The notes beneath the pieces were generated by a model. That model searched no databases and was not told the origin of the DNA. It saw nothing but the letters and a program-made list of their open reading frames with translations. Shown here in pieces: positions 32,454-39,090 of a stretch of DNA of 39,090 nucleotides; the stretch's first letter is position 1; every line of letters begins with the position of its first letter. Location: the NCBI GenBank assembly GCA_016763975.1, contig JAESSS010000018.1, positions 1-39,090 on the forward strand, read 5' to 3'. The translations under genes were made by a program, and so were the position numbers. The DNA is from Candidatus Altimarinota bacterium. GTDB lineage: Bacteria; Patescibacteriota; Gracilibacteria; UBA1369; LOWO2-01-FULL-3.

Positions 32454-35111
32454 ATGCTTTCGAAGCGCGCTCTTATTGTGGCCCTTGCGGCCTTTTACCT
32501 GGTGGCCCTTACGGGTTGTCAGGCTGACAGAGAACAGGGGGATGCGGCGACGCTGACCCAGTACGGAACTGGTGGCGACGACGGCTCGACTGGTACTTCG
32601 GGGACGACTGGGACCACGAGCACCGACAGCAACGGCGGTACCAGTGGAACTTCGGGAACGACCGGAACTAGTGGAACCTCCGGAACCGACGGTTCGACTG
32701 GGACCTCCGGAACGACCGGGACTAGTGGAAACCCTAACGTCATTTGTGGCGACGGGGTATGCCAGCAGGCTGAAGAAGGTTGCGGGACTTGTCCCGGCGA
32801 CTGCGGCTGCGGCAACGTCCAGAAGTGCGTAAGCGACACGTGTTGCACACCAAACTGCAGCGACACCGCCTGCGGCCCCGATGGCTGTGGTGGTTCCTGT
32901 GGTGGCTGCTCTAATGGCGAACAGTGCCAAGGCGGCCAGTGTTCAGTTCAAGCCGGCTGCGGTAACGGCCTATGCGAAAGCGGTCTCGGTGAAAACTGCT
33001 CCAACTGCCAGTCTGACTGCGCGTCACAATGTGCCCTTGGCCAGATCTGCACATCGGAAGGCTCATGCTGTGCGCCGGACTGTTCCGGCAAAGAGTGTGG
33101 ACCTTCGGGTTGCGGTGGTGGAGTCTGCGGCGTTTGCCCAGGCCAATCCGCCTGCAATACTACAACCTTCCAGTGCGTGACCCAGGCCGGCTGCGGTGAT
33201 GGCATCTGCCAATCCGGAGAGAACTGTGCTAGCTGTGCGCTGGACTGCGGTTGTACCAGTGGCCAATGCACCCCCTTCGGCAGCTGCTGCACTCCTAACT
33301 GTGGGAGCAAACAATGTGGCCCAGACGGATGCGGCAACAGCTGCGGGTCATGCGGAAATCAGCAGGGCTGCCAAGCCGGTCAGTGTGTTAACGCCCCCAC
33401 CTGTGGGGATGGCTTCTGCCAGGCTAACGAGAGCTGCGCCAGCTGCCAAACGGATTGCTCCTGCGGCTTCGCCCAGGAGTGCACTCCAGCCGGAACCTGC
33501 TGCACACCAAGCTGCACCGACAAAGCCTGCGGCGGCGACGGTTGCGGTGGCCAATGTGGCGTCTGCGCGACTGGCTCGCTCTGCGACCAGTTCCAGTGCG
33601 TGATTCAGGTCACGTGTGGCAACGGGTTCTGCGAACCGGCTAACGGGGAAAACTGCGGGAACTGTCCCGACTGTGCGGATGTTTGCCAGGACGGCCAACT
33701 ATGCCTCGACAGCGGAACCTGCTGCACGCCGGACTGCGATAACAAGCAGTGTGGCGGCGACGGTTGCGGTGGCGAGTGCGGCGCCTGTCAAAACTTCGAA
33801 ACCTGCAATGCCGACGACGGTTCGTGCAACTGCATCCCGGACTGCTTCAACAAAGCGTGCGGGGACAACGGCTGTGGTGGCCAATGTGGCGACTGCGCCG
33901 GTGGACAAGCTTGCTCAACTTCCGGCCAATGCGTCTGCCAACCAAACTGCTCAGGTAAGACCTGCGGCGACAACGGTTGTGGCGGATCTTGTGGTAACTG
34001 CGCGGGCGGAACCACTTGCAATGCGGCCAGTCAGTGCGCGTGCGTGCCTCAGTGCTCCGGCAAGACTTGCGGAGCGGACGGATGTGGCAGCACTTGCGGC
34101 ACGTGCGCCGTAGGCAATCAATGCACGAATAGCGGCGTCTGTCAGTGCGCCCCCAATTGTACTGACAAAGAGTGTGGAGACAACGGGTGTGGAAGCAGCT
34201 GCGGGAGCTGCACCACGCCAGGCGAGACTTGCAACGCGGCGGGCACCTGTGAAGGTCCCCCGCCGTGCTTGGGCTCCTGCTTCGGCAAGGGCTGCAACGA
34301 GCTAGACGAGTGCGGCCTTAGCTGTAACACCTGTTCAGCTGGCCAGTTCTGCAACCAGAACAACGGGCAGTGCAACTGCGCGCCGAGCTGCACGGACAAG
34401 GTTTGTGGGGACGATGGGTGTGGCGGTTCCTGCGGGGGCTGTGACGCTGATCAGATCTGCGGAACTACCGGACAGTGCGAGTGCGCACCTCAGTGCTCGA
34501 ACAAGAACTGTGGAGATGATGGTTGTGGTGGCAGCTGCGGGATCTGCGATGGCACTTGCGCTGACGGTGTTTGCCAATGCATTCCAAACTGTACGGACAA
34601 GGTTTGTGGGGACGATGGATGCGGGGGTTCCTGCGGAGGTTGTCTCCTAGACGAGGTCTGCCAGTTAAACGGGCAGTGCGAGGCGCAATTCTGCTCCTCC
34701 ACCGACGACTGCTCTTCGGGGCAGTTCTGCTATGAATCCGGGTGCCACACCCCCTGTGACACTACGGTTAGCGCCTGTACCGACGACAACATCTGCCTGG
34801 TCCTTGAGTACGAACACGCGGGCGGCGTGCTGTCACTTTTGGAGCCGGGCTGGGACTTCTCCGTCAACGAGGAGCTCGAGCCGAACGGCTGGGTGCAACG
34901 AATCTGGGAGTGCCAGGAGTTAAAGCTCAACCTCCTCTTCAACGGCAATGCTGCCGTGAACATGGTGGTGAAGGCCTCACCCATGGGCATGGATGTCTAC
35001 CCCAACGCCGACGGAATTAACCCCGCCGGCGACATGGACTCCCCGTTCCCGGGTATGACCAGCTGGTTCGACCCGACCGGAGCTCCCACGCTCTTCATCT
35101 TCAACAAGTAG
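32454..35111 (+). CDS. Cys-rich repeat lipoprotein (885 aa)
   Basis: Signal peptide with lipobox ALTGC, so Cys22 should be lipidated after export. Then a Gly/Ser/Thr-rich low-complexity stretch (about 38-97). The bulk alternates two Cys-rich motifs: about five units of the CGDGICQSGENCASCALDC type and twelve regular plus one divergent unit of the CTPDCDNKQCGGDGCGGECG type. A non-repetitive C-terminal domain of about 120 residues, rich in Trp and Pro, ends the protein. Such Cys-rich modules are typical of secreted proteins of Myxococcota and related Deltaproteobacteria (established observation; similarity here judged by eye). G+C-rich codons and a clear GGGAGA ribosome-binding site set it apart from neighbouring genes, suggesting transfer. 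Confidence 0.85.
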   Translation: MLSKRALIVALAAFYLVALTGCQADREQGDAATLTQYGTGGDDGSTGTSGTTGTTSTDSNGGTSGTSGTTGTSGTSGTDGSTGTSGTTGTSGNPNVICGDGVCQQAEEGCGTCPGDCGCGNVQKCVSDTCCTPNCSDTACGPDGCGGSCGGCSNGEQCQGGQCSVQAGCGNGLCESGLGENCSNCQSDCASQCALGQICTSEGSCCAPDCSGKECGPSGCGGGVCGVCPGQSACNTTTFQCVTQAGCGDGICQSGENCASCALDCGCTSGQCTPFGSCCTPNCGSKQCGPDGCGNSCGSCGNQQGCQAGQCVNAPTCGDGFCQANESCASCQTDCSCGFAQECTPAGTCCTPSCTDKACGGDGCGGQCGVCATGSLCDQFQCVIQVTCGNGFCEPANGENCGNCPDCADVCQDGQLCLDSGTCCTPDCDNKQCGGDGCGGECGACQNFETCNADDGSCNCIPDCFNKACGDNGCGGQCGDCAGGQACSTSGQCVCQPNCSGKTCGDNGCGGSCGNCAGGTTCNAASQCACVPQCSGKTCGADGCGSTCGTCAVGNQCTNSGVCQCAPNCTDKECGDNGCGSSCGSCTTPGETCNAAGTCEGPPPCLGSCFGKGCNELDECGLSCNTCSAGQFCNQNNGQCNCAPSCTDKVCGDDGCGGSCGGCDADQICGTTGQCECAPQCSNKNCGDDGCGGSCGICDGTCADGVCQCIPNCTDKVCGDDGCGGSCGGCLLDEVCQLNGQCEAQFCSSTDDCSSGQFCYESGCHTPCDTTVSACTDDNICLVLEYEHAGGVLSLLEPGWDFSVNEELEPNGWVQRIWECQELKLNLLFNGNAAVNMVVKASPMGMDVYPNADGINPAGDMDSPFPGMTSWFDPTGAPTLFIFNK

Positions 35112-35187
35112 ACGCCCATCCCGAACCCACCGGGCGGCTACACCGTCCGGTGAGATTCCGGACCCTTCCATCTTTTCTATCGAGTGA

Positions 35188-35219
35188 CCTCGTCCGATGC
35201 TCTCATGCGTCGGACGAGG
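35188..35219. terminator. 13-bp hairpin after the lipoprotein gene
   Basis: CCTCGTCCGATGC pairs with GCGTCGGACGAGG around a TCTCAT loop; 77 nt after the stop. No strong T-run follows, so it may be an RNA-stabilising hairpin or factor-assisted terminator. Confidence 0.6.
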
Positions 35220-35248
35220 AACCTTTCCAAATTTTTATATGTTAAAGC

Positions 35249-35269
35249 AGCAATGTGAATTGCTTTTTT
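35249..35269 (+). terminator. Intrinsic terminator of the lipoprotein transcript
   Basis: AGCAAT/ATTGCT stem with GTGA loop followed by TTTTTT. Confidence 0.65.
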
Positions 35270-35402
35270 GGTATGCAAAAATTGGAAACTAGGCATTGTG
35301 AGTGTCTAAATGTTTCCCGGAGAGCGGGAAGGGGGCAGCGTTATAGCGTACCCTCCTTCCGTTCACCGTGCAGCAGAGGTTGAAGGGACTACTGCTACAA
35401 AG

Positions 35403-36359
35403 TTAGAAGGTGATGATGCCGCCGGTAGTGGCGGCGATCGAGATGCCTGCAACAGCTGAGTTGTCATTGTTGACCACCCAGCCGCCGCTGAGCTTGAGGT
35501 ACCACCAGCCGGAATGGGCTAGGATGACAGCGTTTATCGACATGGTCATCTGGTTCTGCTCGCCCGTGAAGGGGGCCTCGTTGAGGCTGATGACCCCCTC
35601 AGGGCCGAAGTCCAGCCAACTGGTGATCTCACCCATCAGGCCGACTTTTCCCATGAAAATCACGGGATGGGACTCCTTACTGGTGTCGCCATCGTCGACC
35701 TTCATATTGGAGACTCCTATGGAGACTCCGAAGGTCACATCTAAGCGTGGATAGACCTCGCGGGCGAAGTCAGCGGATATGACTGTGATGACGGGGCTAT
35801 TGCCCTCGTCGATGGCCACAAATCCGCGGACGGAGCCTCCGACGCGAAGTTTCCAGAGACTTTCACCGCTAGGATCAGGTTCCTCGACGGGTTTGTCGGA
35901 GGCCTTGTCCTTTTCGACGATCTCAAATCCGGCGGCCTCAATGGCTTTGCGGATCTGAGCCTTGATAGCGGCGAGACGCTTCTCGAGAGCACCAATCTCC
36001 TCGACCATTGCTCCGATGCAACGAGGCAATGGTTTGTCTTTGGGATCCTCATCCGCAGCTGCGGCGGGAGGTGCCTCTTTCTTCGCATTTTCGAGTCCCT
36101 TGCGCAGGGTCTCGATCTCGCCACGGAGGGCGTCGAGGGTTGATTTGTCTGCCGTCGAAGTGGCAAGGGCCGCTTCTAGTTTTGCGATCTCAGCGCCGTA
36201 GCGCTTGACTAAAGCCCGCCGTTTCGCTGCCCACGAGGGCGTTGCGCGACGACAACATTTTGTACAATCTGAATCCTGTGACATCGCTGGCGCAGGGGCT
36301 AAACTGACCGAAGCCAGCACGATAAGGACCGTCATGGCCCAGTTCATGTTCCTTCTCAT
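35403..36359 (-). CDS. Exported envelope protein: coiled coil plus beta-rich domain
   Basis: Signal peptide MRRNMNWAMTVLIVLASVSL, cut near PAMSQ. A Cys pair region (DCTKCC) and a helical coiled coil of about 130 residues follow (KRYGAEIAKLEAALATST, GALEKRLAAIKAQIRKAIE), with an Ala/Pro linker between. The last 150 residues alternate short strands (LRVGGSVRGFVAI, VTFGVSIGVSN, WWYLKLSGGWVV) and end in an aromatic residue (GGIITF), as outer-membrane beta barrels do. CPR bacteria usually lack such proteins, so this supports a foreign source. The frame is open to 36434; AAGGAGA eight bases before the ATG at 36359 fixes the start. Function unknown; barrel assignment is tentative. Confidence 0.75.
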   Translation of the reverse strand: MRRNMNWAMTVLIVLASVSLAPAPAMSQDSDCTKCCRRATPSWAAKRRALVKRYGAEIAKLEAALATSTADKSTLDALRGEIETLRKGLENAKKEAPPAAAADEDPKDKPLPRCIGAMVEEIGALEKRLAAIKAQIRKAIEAAGFEIVEKDKASDKPVEEPDPSGESLWKLRVGGSVRGFVAIDEGNSPVITVISADFAREVYPRLDVTFGVSIGVSNMKVDDGDTSKESHPVIFMGKVGLMGEITSWLDFGPEGVISLNEAPFTGEQNQMTMSINAVILAHSGWWYLKLSGGWVVNNDNSAVAGISIAATTGGIITF

Positions 36360-36434
36360 AGAACATTTCTCCTTCCCCACACAGGGGCTCAAAGTCCCCC
36401 GGTGGGTAGTTTCGGGGTACGTAACATTAAACAT

Positions 36435-36771
36435 GATTGAATTGGCAAATCACCAGTTTCTAACAATTTAAAGACCAGTAAATTGCCAACTCAATACTTT
36501 CTCACAATGCCTGTCAAAGATCATTGGGTAAGATGTCGGACCAGAAATGTATTCCTAAATTGGAATCAAGTGTTGATACGCGACGAAATTATACCCAGGC
36601 CAATTACCATATGTATAAAATTGAGTTTTGTCAATCTTGCAGCCTCAAAGTATCTAGAGAATAGGGCTTGCCTTTTACAGGGGAATGTTGTAGAATCCAC
36701 ACCTGCTTTTTAAATGCTTGGTTGATCGATGTGTCAAAACATCAGATCCTAAGATAAAAGTAGACAGTTCT
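36435..36771. other. Intergenic stretch without a supported gene
   Basis: AT-rich. It contains TTGGCAA at 36442-36448 and its complement TTGCCAA at 36483-36489, and a hairpin GATGT/ACATC near 36728-36743. A 76-codon frame at 36483-36713 has no protein-like character. Confidence 0.5.
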
Positions 36772-36800
36772 TTGACAGCCTACATACATTTTTCTAGAAT
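36772..36800 (+). promoter_or_regulatory. Consensus promoter of structured region 2
   Basis: TTGACA, exactly 17 bp, TAGAAT; predicted RNA start near 36807, at the left arm of the first hairpin. Confidence 0.75.
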
Positions 36801-37200
36801 TGGTCGGAAAGAATCCTGAGTGACGACACTCACTTAAATCCCCTTCCGACCATTTCTCAACTTTATACTCCAAGCGACTTCGGTCGCATAGAGTACTCTG
36901 CCTACTGCTTGGACCTTGCAGTTAGATGTGACAGAGTTTAAGGTCCCAAGCGCGATAAGCGTATTGAGGGGCACGAAGCCCCATTTGCCGAATGTATTTG
37001 TTTAAAATGAGTGCGTATGTTCCCACGTATCACCCTCCATTCTACAAATACACTCGGTCCTTACACCAAAATCCCCAGAGGCACGTGTCACTGGAGACAG
37101 AGGGGTTTCACGACCCCGATTTTGCTCGATTACCCTCGAGCCGATGTTACTCGATTATGAGAAGCTCGCAGGGTTTTAATCCTGCGAGCTTCTCAATTTG
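36801..37200 (+). ncRNA. Candidate structured RNA 2 (about 400 nt)
   Basis: No convincing gene. Stems seen: TGGTCGGAA/TTCCGACCA (36801-36809/36844-36852) with inner GAGTG/CACTC; TACTC/GAGTA enclosing GCGAC-TTCG-GTCGC (36866-36895); GCTTGGACCTT with AAGGTCCCAAGC (36907-36917/36940-36951, one bulge); GGGGC/GCCCC (36968-36982); a 14-bp pairing 36988-37001/37044-37057 with one mismatch; CTCGA/TCGAG (37125-37140); and a final 14-bp hairpin. Promoter and terminator-like ends make a complete transcription unit. Caveat: the predicted start at 36807 would cut the first stem. It could also be a leader of the NifU-like gene. Confidence 0.5.
37159..37194. terminator. Perfect 14-bp hairpin ending structured region 2
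   Basis: GAGAAGCTCGCAGG and its exact complement around an 8-nt T/A-rich loop. Only a weak T-run (AATTT) follows. It sits 5 bp before the extended -10 of the next gene, insulating it. Confidence 0.7.
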
Positions 37201-37207
37201 CTAAAAT
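37199..37207 (+). promoter_or_regulatory. Extended -10 promoter of the NifU-like gene
   Basis: TGcTAAAAT; predicted start near 37214. This excludes the in-frame ATG at 37206 and supports the ATG at 37239. Confidence 0.5.
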
Positions 37208-37238
37208 GTATGTAGGCTTAATTTCAAAAACTCAAATT

Positions 37239-37781
37239 ATGCAAAAGTTTTCTAAAGAAGAGGCAGATGGATGTGGCAAAACCGCAGATATTGAGGTTTT
37301 TGTTAAAGTGAGAAAGGATTCACAGATCCCGGCTTTTGATGCTGTGGGTGATTTTTATTTTCAATCAGAAGAACAATCAAAATATAACGATAAGGTAGCG
37401 GAGATGCTCACTGAATATAATGGTATGTTTTTGGATGATGTAATGAAGCTGGAGGAAAAAGATGTTTTTTCGGCAATGGGAGAAGATATTCATGCAAAAG
37501 ATAGATTTGCTATTCCGGCACTGAGAGCTGTAAAAAAGGCGATCATCAATTACTTCAAAGAAAGTGACCAAGAAGATCGTTATCGCAAAGCAACGGACAA
37601 AGTTATTTGTCATTGCAAACATGTCACCAAACAAGAGATCAAAGAAGCAGTGGAAAAAGGCAAAGATTCATTTATCGAAGTGATGAAATCCACAGGTTGC
37701 GGCACCGGTTGTGGCAGTTGTAGTCGCCAAGCGAGGGAGATTGCCGAGGGATATATACGAACAGGATTGGGAAGTTTTTAG
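37239..37781 (+). CDS. NifU-like protein with degenerate IscU-like and BFD-type [2Fe-2S] domains
   Basis: 180 aa from the ATG at 37239 (MQKFSKEEADGCGK). The C-terminal third is a BFD/NifU-central-type [2Fe-2S] domain: VICHCKHVTKQEIKEAVEKG with Cys124 and Cys126, then TGCGTGCGSC with Cys154, 158 and 161. The N-terminal part follows the IscU pattern (GCGKTADIEVFVKV, then DDVMKLEEKDVFSAMG and ALRAVKKAI). It keeps only the first of IscU's three cluster Cys (Cys12); the second and third positions are FYF and RFA. So it probably no longer acts as an assembly scaffold, but as an electron carrier or regulator. It lies just upstream of a thioredoxin-reductase-like gene on the same strand, a possible redox partner. 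Confidence 0.75.
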   Translation: MQKFSKEEADGCGKTADIEVFVKVRKDSQIPAFDAVGDFYFQSEEQSKYNDKVAEMLTEYNGMFLDDVMKLEEKDVFSAMGEDIHAKDRFAIPALRAVKKAIINYFKESDQEDRYRKATDKVICHCKHVTKQEIKEAVEKGKDSFIEVMKSTGCGTGCGSCSRQAREIAEGYIRTGLGSF

Positions 37782-37844
37782 AAGAGGGTCTTGCCTAAGG
37801 CAATACTATGGTGACATTTTTCACTGTAAGCTTTTAGAGGGATT

Positions 37845-37853
37845 TGCTATATT
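37845..37853 (+). promoter_or_regulatory. Extended -10 promoter of the flavoprotein gene
   Basis: TGcTATATT; predicted start near 37860, about 17 nt before the ATG at 37877. An in-frame TTG at 37844 overlaps this element and is not the start. Confidence 0.55.
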
Positions 37854-37876
37854 GTGGCCAATTTCTAATTTTTCCT

Positions 37877-38782
37877 ATGACTTACGATTTTATAATTATT
37901 GGTGGTGGATGTTCTGGACTTTCTGCGGCAATGTACGGCACTAGATTGGGTTTAACAACTTTGACTCTCACTGAGCTGCCAGGTGGATTAATTACGACTA
38001 CCCATCTTGTGGAAAACTGGCCAGGTGAAAAGAGCATTTCCGGTCCGGATTTGGCGATGAAACTTTATGATCATGCTTTGGCGAGTGGGGCCGAAATCAA
38101 AAATGAAAAAGTTGTGGATGTGGTTCGCGAGGGTGAACTTTATAAAGTAAAGGGAACTTCTGGAGAATATGAGGGCAAGACTTTGCTGATCGCGACCGGT
38201 ACCAAACATCGAAAATTAGGAGTGCCTGGTGAAGCTGAATTCGAAAACAAAGGAGTATCATATTGTGCACTTTGTGACGGAGCTTTTTTCAAAGAAAAAG
38301 TGGTTTGTATTGTAGGTGGAGGTGATTCTGCTGCCAAGGAATCACTCTTCTTGAGTGAACATGCTGCAAAAGTTTATATTATTGTGAGAAAAGATTTTAT
38401 GAGAGCTGAGCCTTTGAATGCTAAACGAGTTGAGGAAAATGAGAAGGTTGAGGTTTTGTATGAAACTGAGATTGAAGAAATTTTGGGTGGAGAATCTGTA
38501 GAAAAAATTCGATTAAAAGGCGGAAAGGAAATGGAAATGCAGGGAGTGTTTATGGCGATTGGTCACGATGCACAAACTGCTTTGGCAGAAAAGTTGGGAG
38601 TGGAGCTAACCGACCACAAAGAGATCAAAATCAATCGTCGTTCTGAAACAAATCTACCCGGAGTTTTTGCAGCGGGAGATTGTTGTGATACAGAATTCAA
38701 ACAAGCAATCACTGGATCATCTGAAGCGGTGACTGCTTCCTACCATGCCTATCATTTTTGTCGGGGAGATGGTGGGTTCTAG
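37877..38782 (+). CDS. trxB: Thioredoxin reductase-like FAD/NAD(P)H flavoprotein
   Basis: About 301 aa from the ATG at 37877 (MTYDFIIIGGGCSGLSAA). The FAD-binding Gly motif is GGGCSG at residues 9-14; ATGTKHRKLGVPGE follows. The redox-active pair is YCALCDG with Cys130 and Cys133 (usually CATC). The NADPH-binding motif is VGGGDSAAKES, and the FAD-closing motif is GVFAAGDCCDTEFKQ, ending ITGSSEAVTASYHAY. This is the low-molecular-weight thioredoxin reductase layout. No thioredoxin gene is in the window, so the true partner could be another protein, such as the NifU-like product upstream. The symbol is given by family, not by proven substrate. Confidence 0.9.
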   Translation: MTYDFIIIGGGCSGLSAAMYGTRLGLTTLTLTELPGGLITTTHLVENWPGEKSISGPDLAMKLYDHALASGAEIKNEKVVDVVREGELYKVKGTSGEYEGKTLLIATGTKHRKLGVPGEAEFENKGVSYCALCDGAFFKEKVVCIVGGGDSAAKESLFLSEHAAKVYIIVRKDFMRAEPLNAKRVEENEKVEVLYETEIEEILGGESVEKIRLKGGKEMEMQGVFMAIGHDAQTALAEKLGVELTDHKEIKINRRSETNLPGVFAAGDCCDTEFKQAITGSSEAVTASYHAYHFCRGDGGF

Positions 38783-38812
38783 GTAGTTTTGTAGGTTGCG
38801 TACCGCTGATCA

Positions 38813-39090
38813 TTAAGCCCCCAAGTATTTCAACAGCATTCTAACACCATGAGCTGTGGCACCTTTGCCTTGGTAGACTTGTGGTTCGCTTGTGTAGGCG
38901 GTTCCTCCGATGTCGAGGTGGCACCAGTCACGCTTATCGACGAATTCTTCGAGGAAGGCGGCGGCGGTTAATGTTCCCCCACCAAGTCTGGACATGTCGC
39001 AGTTTTTTAGGTCGGCGATGTCGGATTTGAGACGTTTGCGGTAGTCGCCGTGTATTGGAAGAGGCCATCCTAGTTCGTCCACTTCCCTAC
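38813..39090 (-). CDS. pepA: Leucyl aminopeptidase (M17), C-terminal part only
   Basis: The gene runs off the right edge; only the last 92 or so codons are present. VDELGWPLPIHGDYRKRLKS, DIADLKNCDMSRLGGGTLTA, FLEEFV and WCHLDIGGTAY match the end of the M17 catalytic domain, including the E-x-x-x-W-x-LP and S-DIADL-N signatures and HLDIAGTA (here HLDIGGTA). Such enzymes are hexameric, dizinc cytosolic aminopeptidases. The GTG at 39082 is an internal Val codon, not a start. Convergent with the flavoprotein gene, 30 bp apart. Confidence 0.9.
   Translation of the reverse strand, partial: REVDELGWPLPIHGDYRKRLKSDIADLKNCDMSRLGGGTLTAAAFLEEFVDKRDWCHLDIGGTAYTSEPQVYQGKGATAHGVRMLLKYLGA

Larger units (their letters stand above)
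35112..35402. other. Intergenic gap between convergent G+C-rich genes
   Basis: No gene. It holds a 13-bp hairpin at 35188-35219, a T-tailed hairpin at 35249-35269, and a 9-bp stem GGAAGGGGG/CCCtCCTTCC at 35327-35360, probably part of the 3' region of the leftward gene. The middle (35228-35310) is AT-rich like the host. Confidence 0.6.

Noticed and set aside
32409-34702. Long open frames on the minus strand opposite the lipoprotein gene
   Set aside because: They are a by-product of G+C-rich, repetitive coding sequence; the products are Ala/Pro/Thr-rich without family features.
32454-35111. CRISPR or DNA-level repeat array
   Set aside because: The repeats are in the protein (Cys modules) and vary at the DNA level, so they are coding repeats, not spaced identical repeats.
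36483-36713. 76-codon frame as a gene
   Set aside because: No ribosome-binding site, no family features and mixed composition; the region reads as non-coding.
1-39090. TGA recoding as glycine (Gracilibacteria code)
   Set aside because: purF and other genes end properly at TGA with the expected lengths and overlaps.

Overview
The window looks like a chromosomal segment of a bacterium from the Patescibacteria/CPR side of the tree. Peregrinibacteria or a relative is my best guess, made from gene style and not from a marker search. The reasons are: three large S-layer-type secreted proteins built from FlgD-like Ig domains plus C-terminal SLH domains; many long lineage-specific proteins of unknown function; a self-splicing-type intron inside a tRNA gene; clear TTGACA/TATAAT-type promoters placed very close to start codons with few Shine-Dalgarno sequences; and normal use of TGA as stop (purF ends in TGA), which argues against the recoded Gracilibacteria/Absconditabacteria. 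Most of the DNA is AT-rich.

Layout. 1-2.8 kb: purF-purD, an overlapping purine operon. 2.8-13.5 kb: a giant cytoplasmic protein of unknown function, two single-pass membrane proteins of unknown function, a TyrA-PheA fusion enzyme for tyrosine/phenylalanine synthesis preceded by a YtxH-like gene, and the first SLH protein. 13.9-16.3 kb: an HNH nuclease, a small two-gene operon whose second gene is broken by frameshifts, maf, and rpsT. 16.4-16.7 kb: tRNA-Ile(CAU) interrupted by a 277-nt group I intron. 16.8-20.2 kb: a HAD-like gene and a family 2 glycosyltransferase that were probably once directly coupled but are now separated by an inserted promoter-plus-gene cassette, flanked by an exact 43-bp direct repeat. 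20.2-25.8 kb: a membrane-anchored propeller-like protein, hflX, a small membrane protein, and an O-antigen-ligase-like protein coupled to a HAD phosphatase. 25.9-31.6 kb: two very large SLH/S-layer proteins in tandem, each with its own promoter.

31.6-37.2 kb differs from the rest. It holds two G+C-rich genes with clear Shine-Dalgarno sites: a Cys-rich repeat lipoprotein and a predicted beta-rich envelope protein with a coiled coil. They are flanked by two gene-free stretches of about 500 and 400 nt, each starting at a near-consensus promoter and each folding by eye into a dense series of hairpins. Many of the G.U pairs work only on the + strand, so these are candidate large structured non-coding RNAs. 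The segment is either a horizontally acquired island or an assembly intrusion.

37.2-39.1 kb returns to the host style: a NifU-like [2Fe-2S] protein, a thioredoxin-reductase-like flavoprotein, and the 3' end of a leucyl aminopeptidase gene that runs off the window.

The main candidates for something undescribed are the two structured RNAs with the island between them, the intron-bearing tRNA, the repeat-flanked gene cassette, and the pattern of leaderless promoters.
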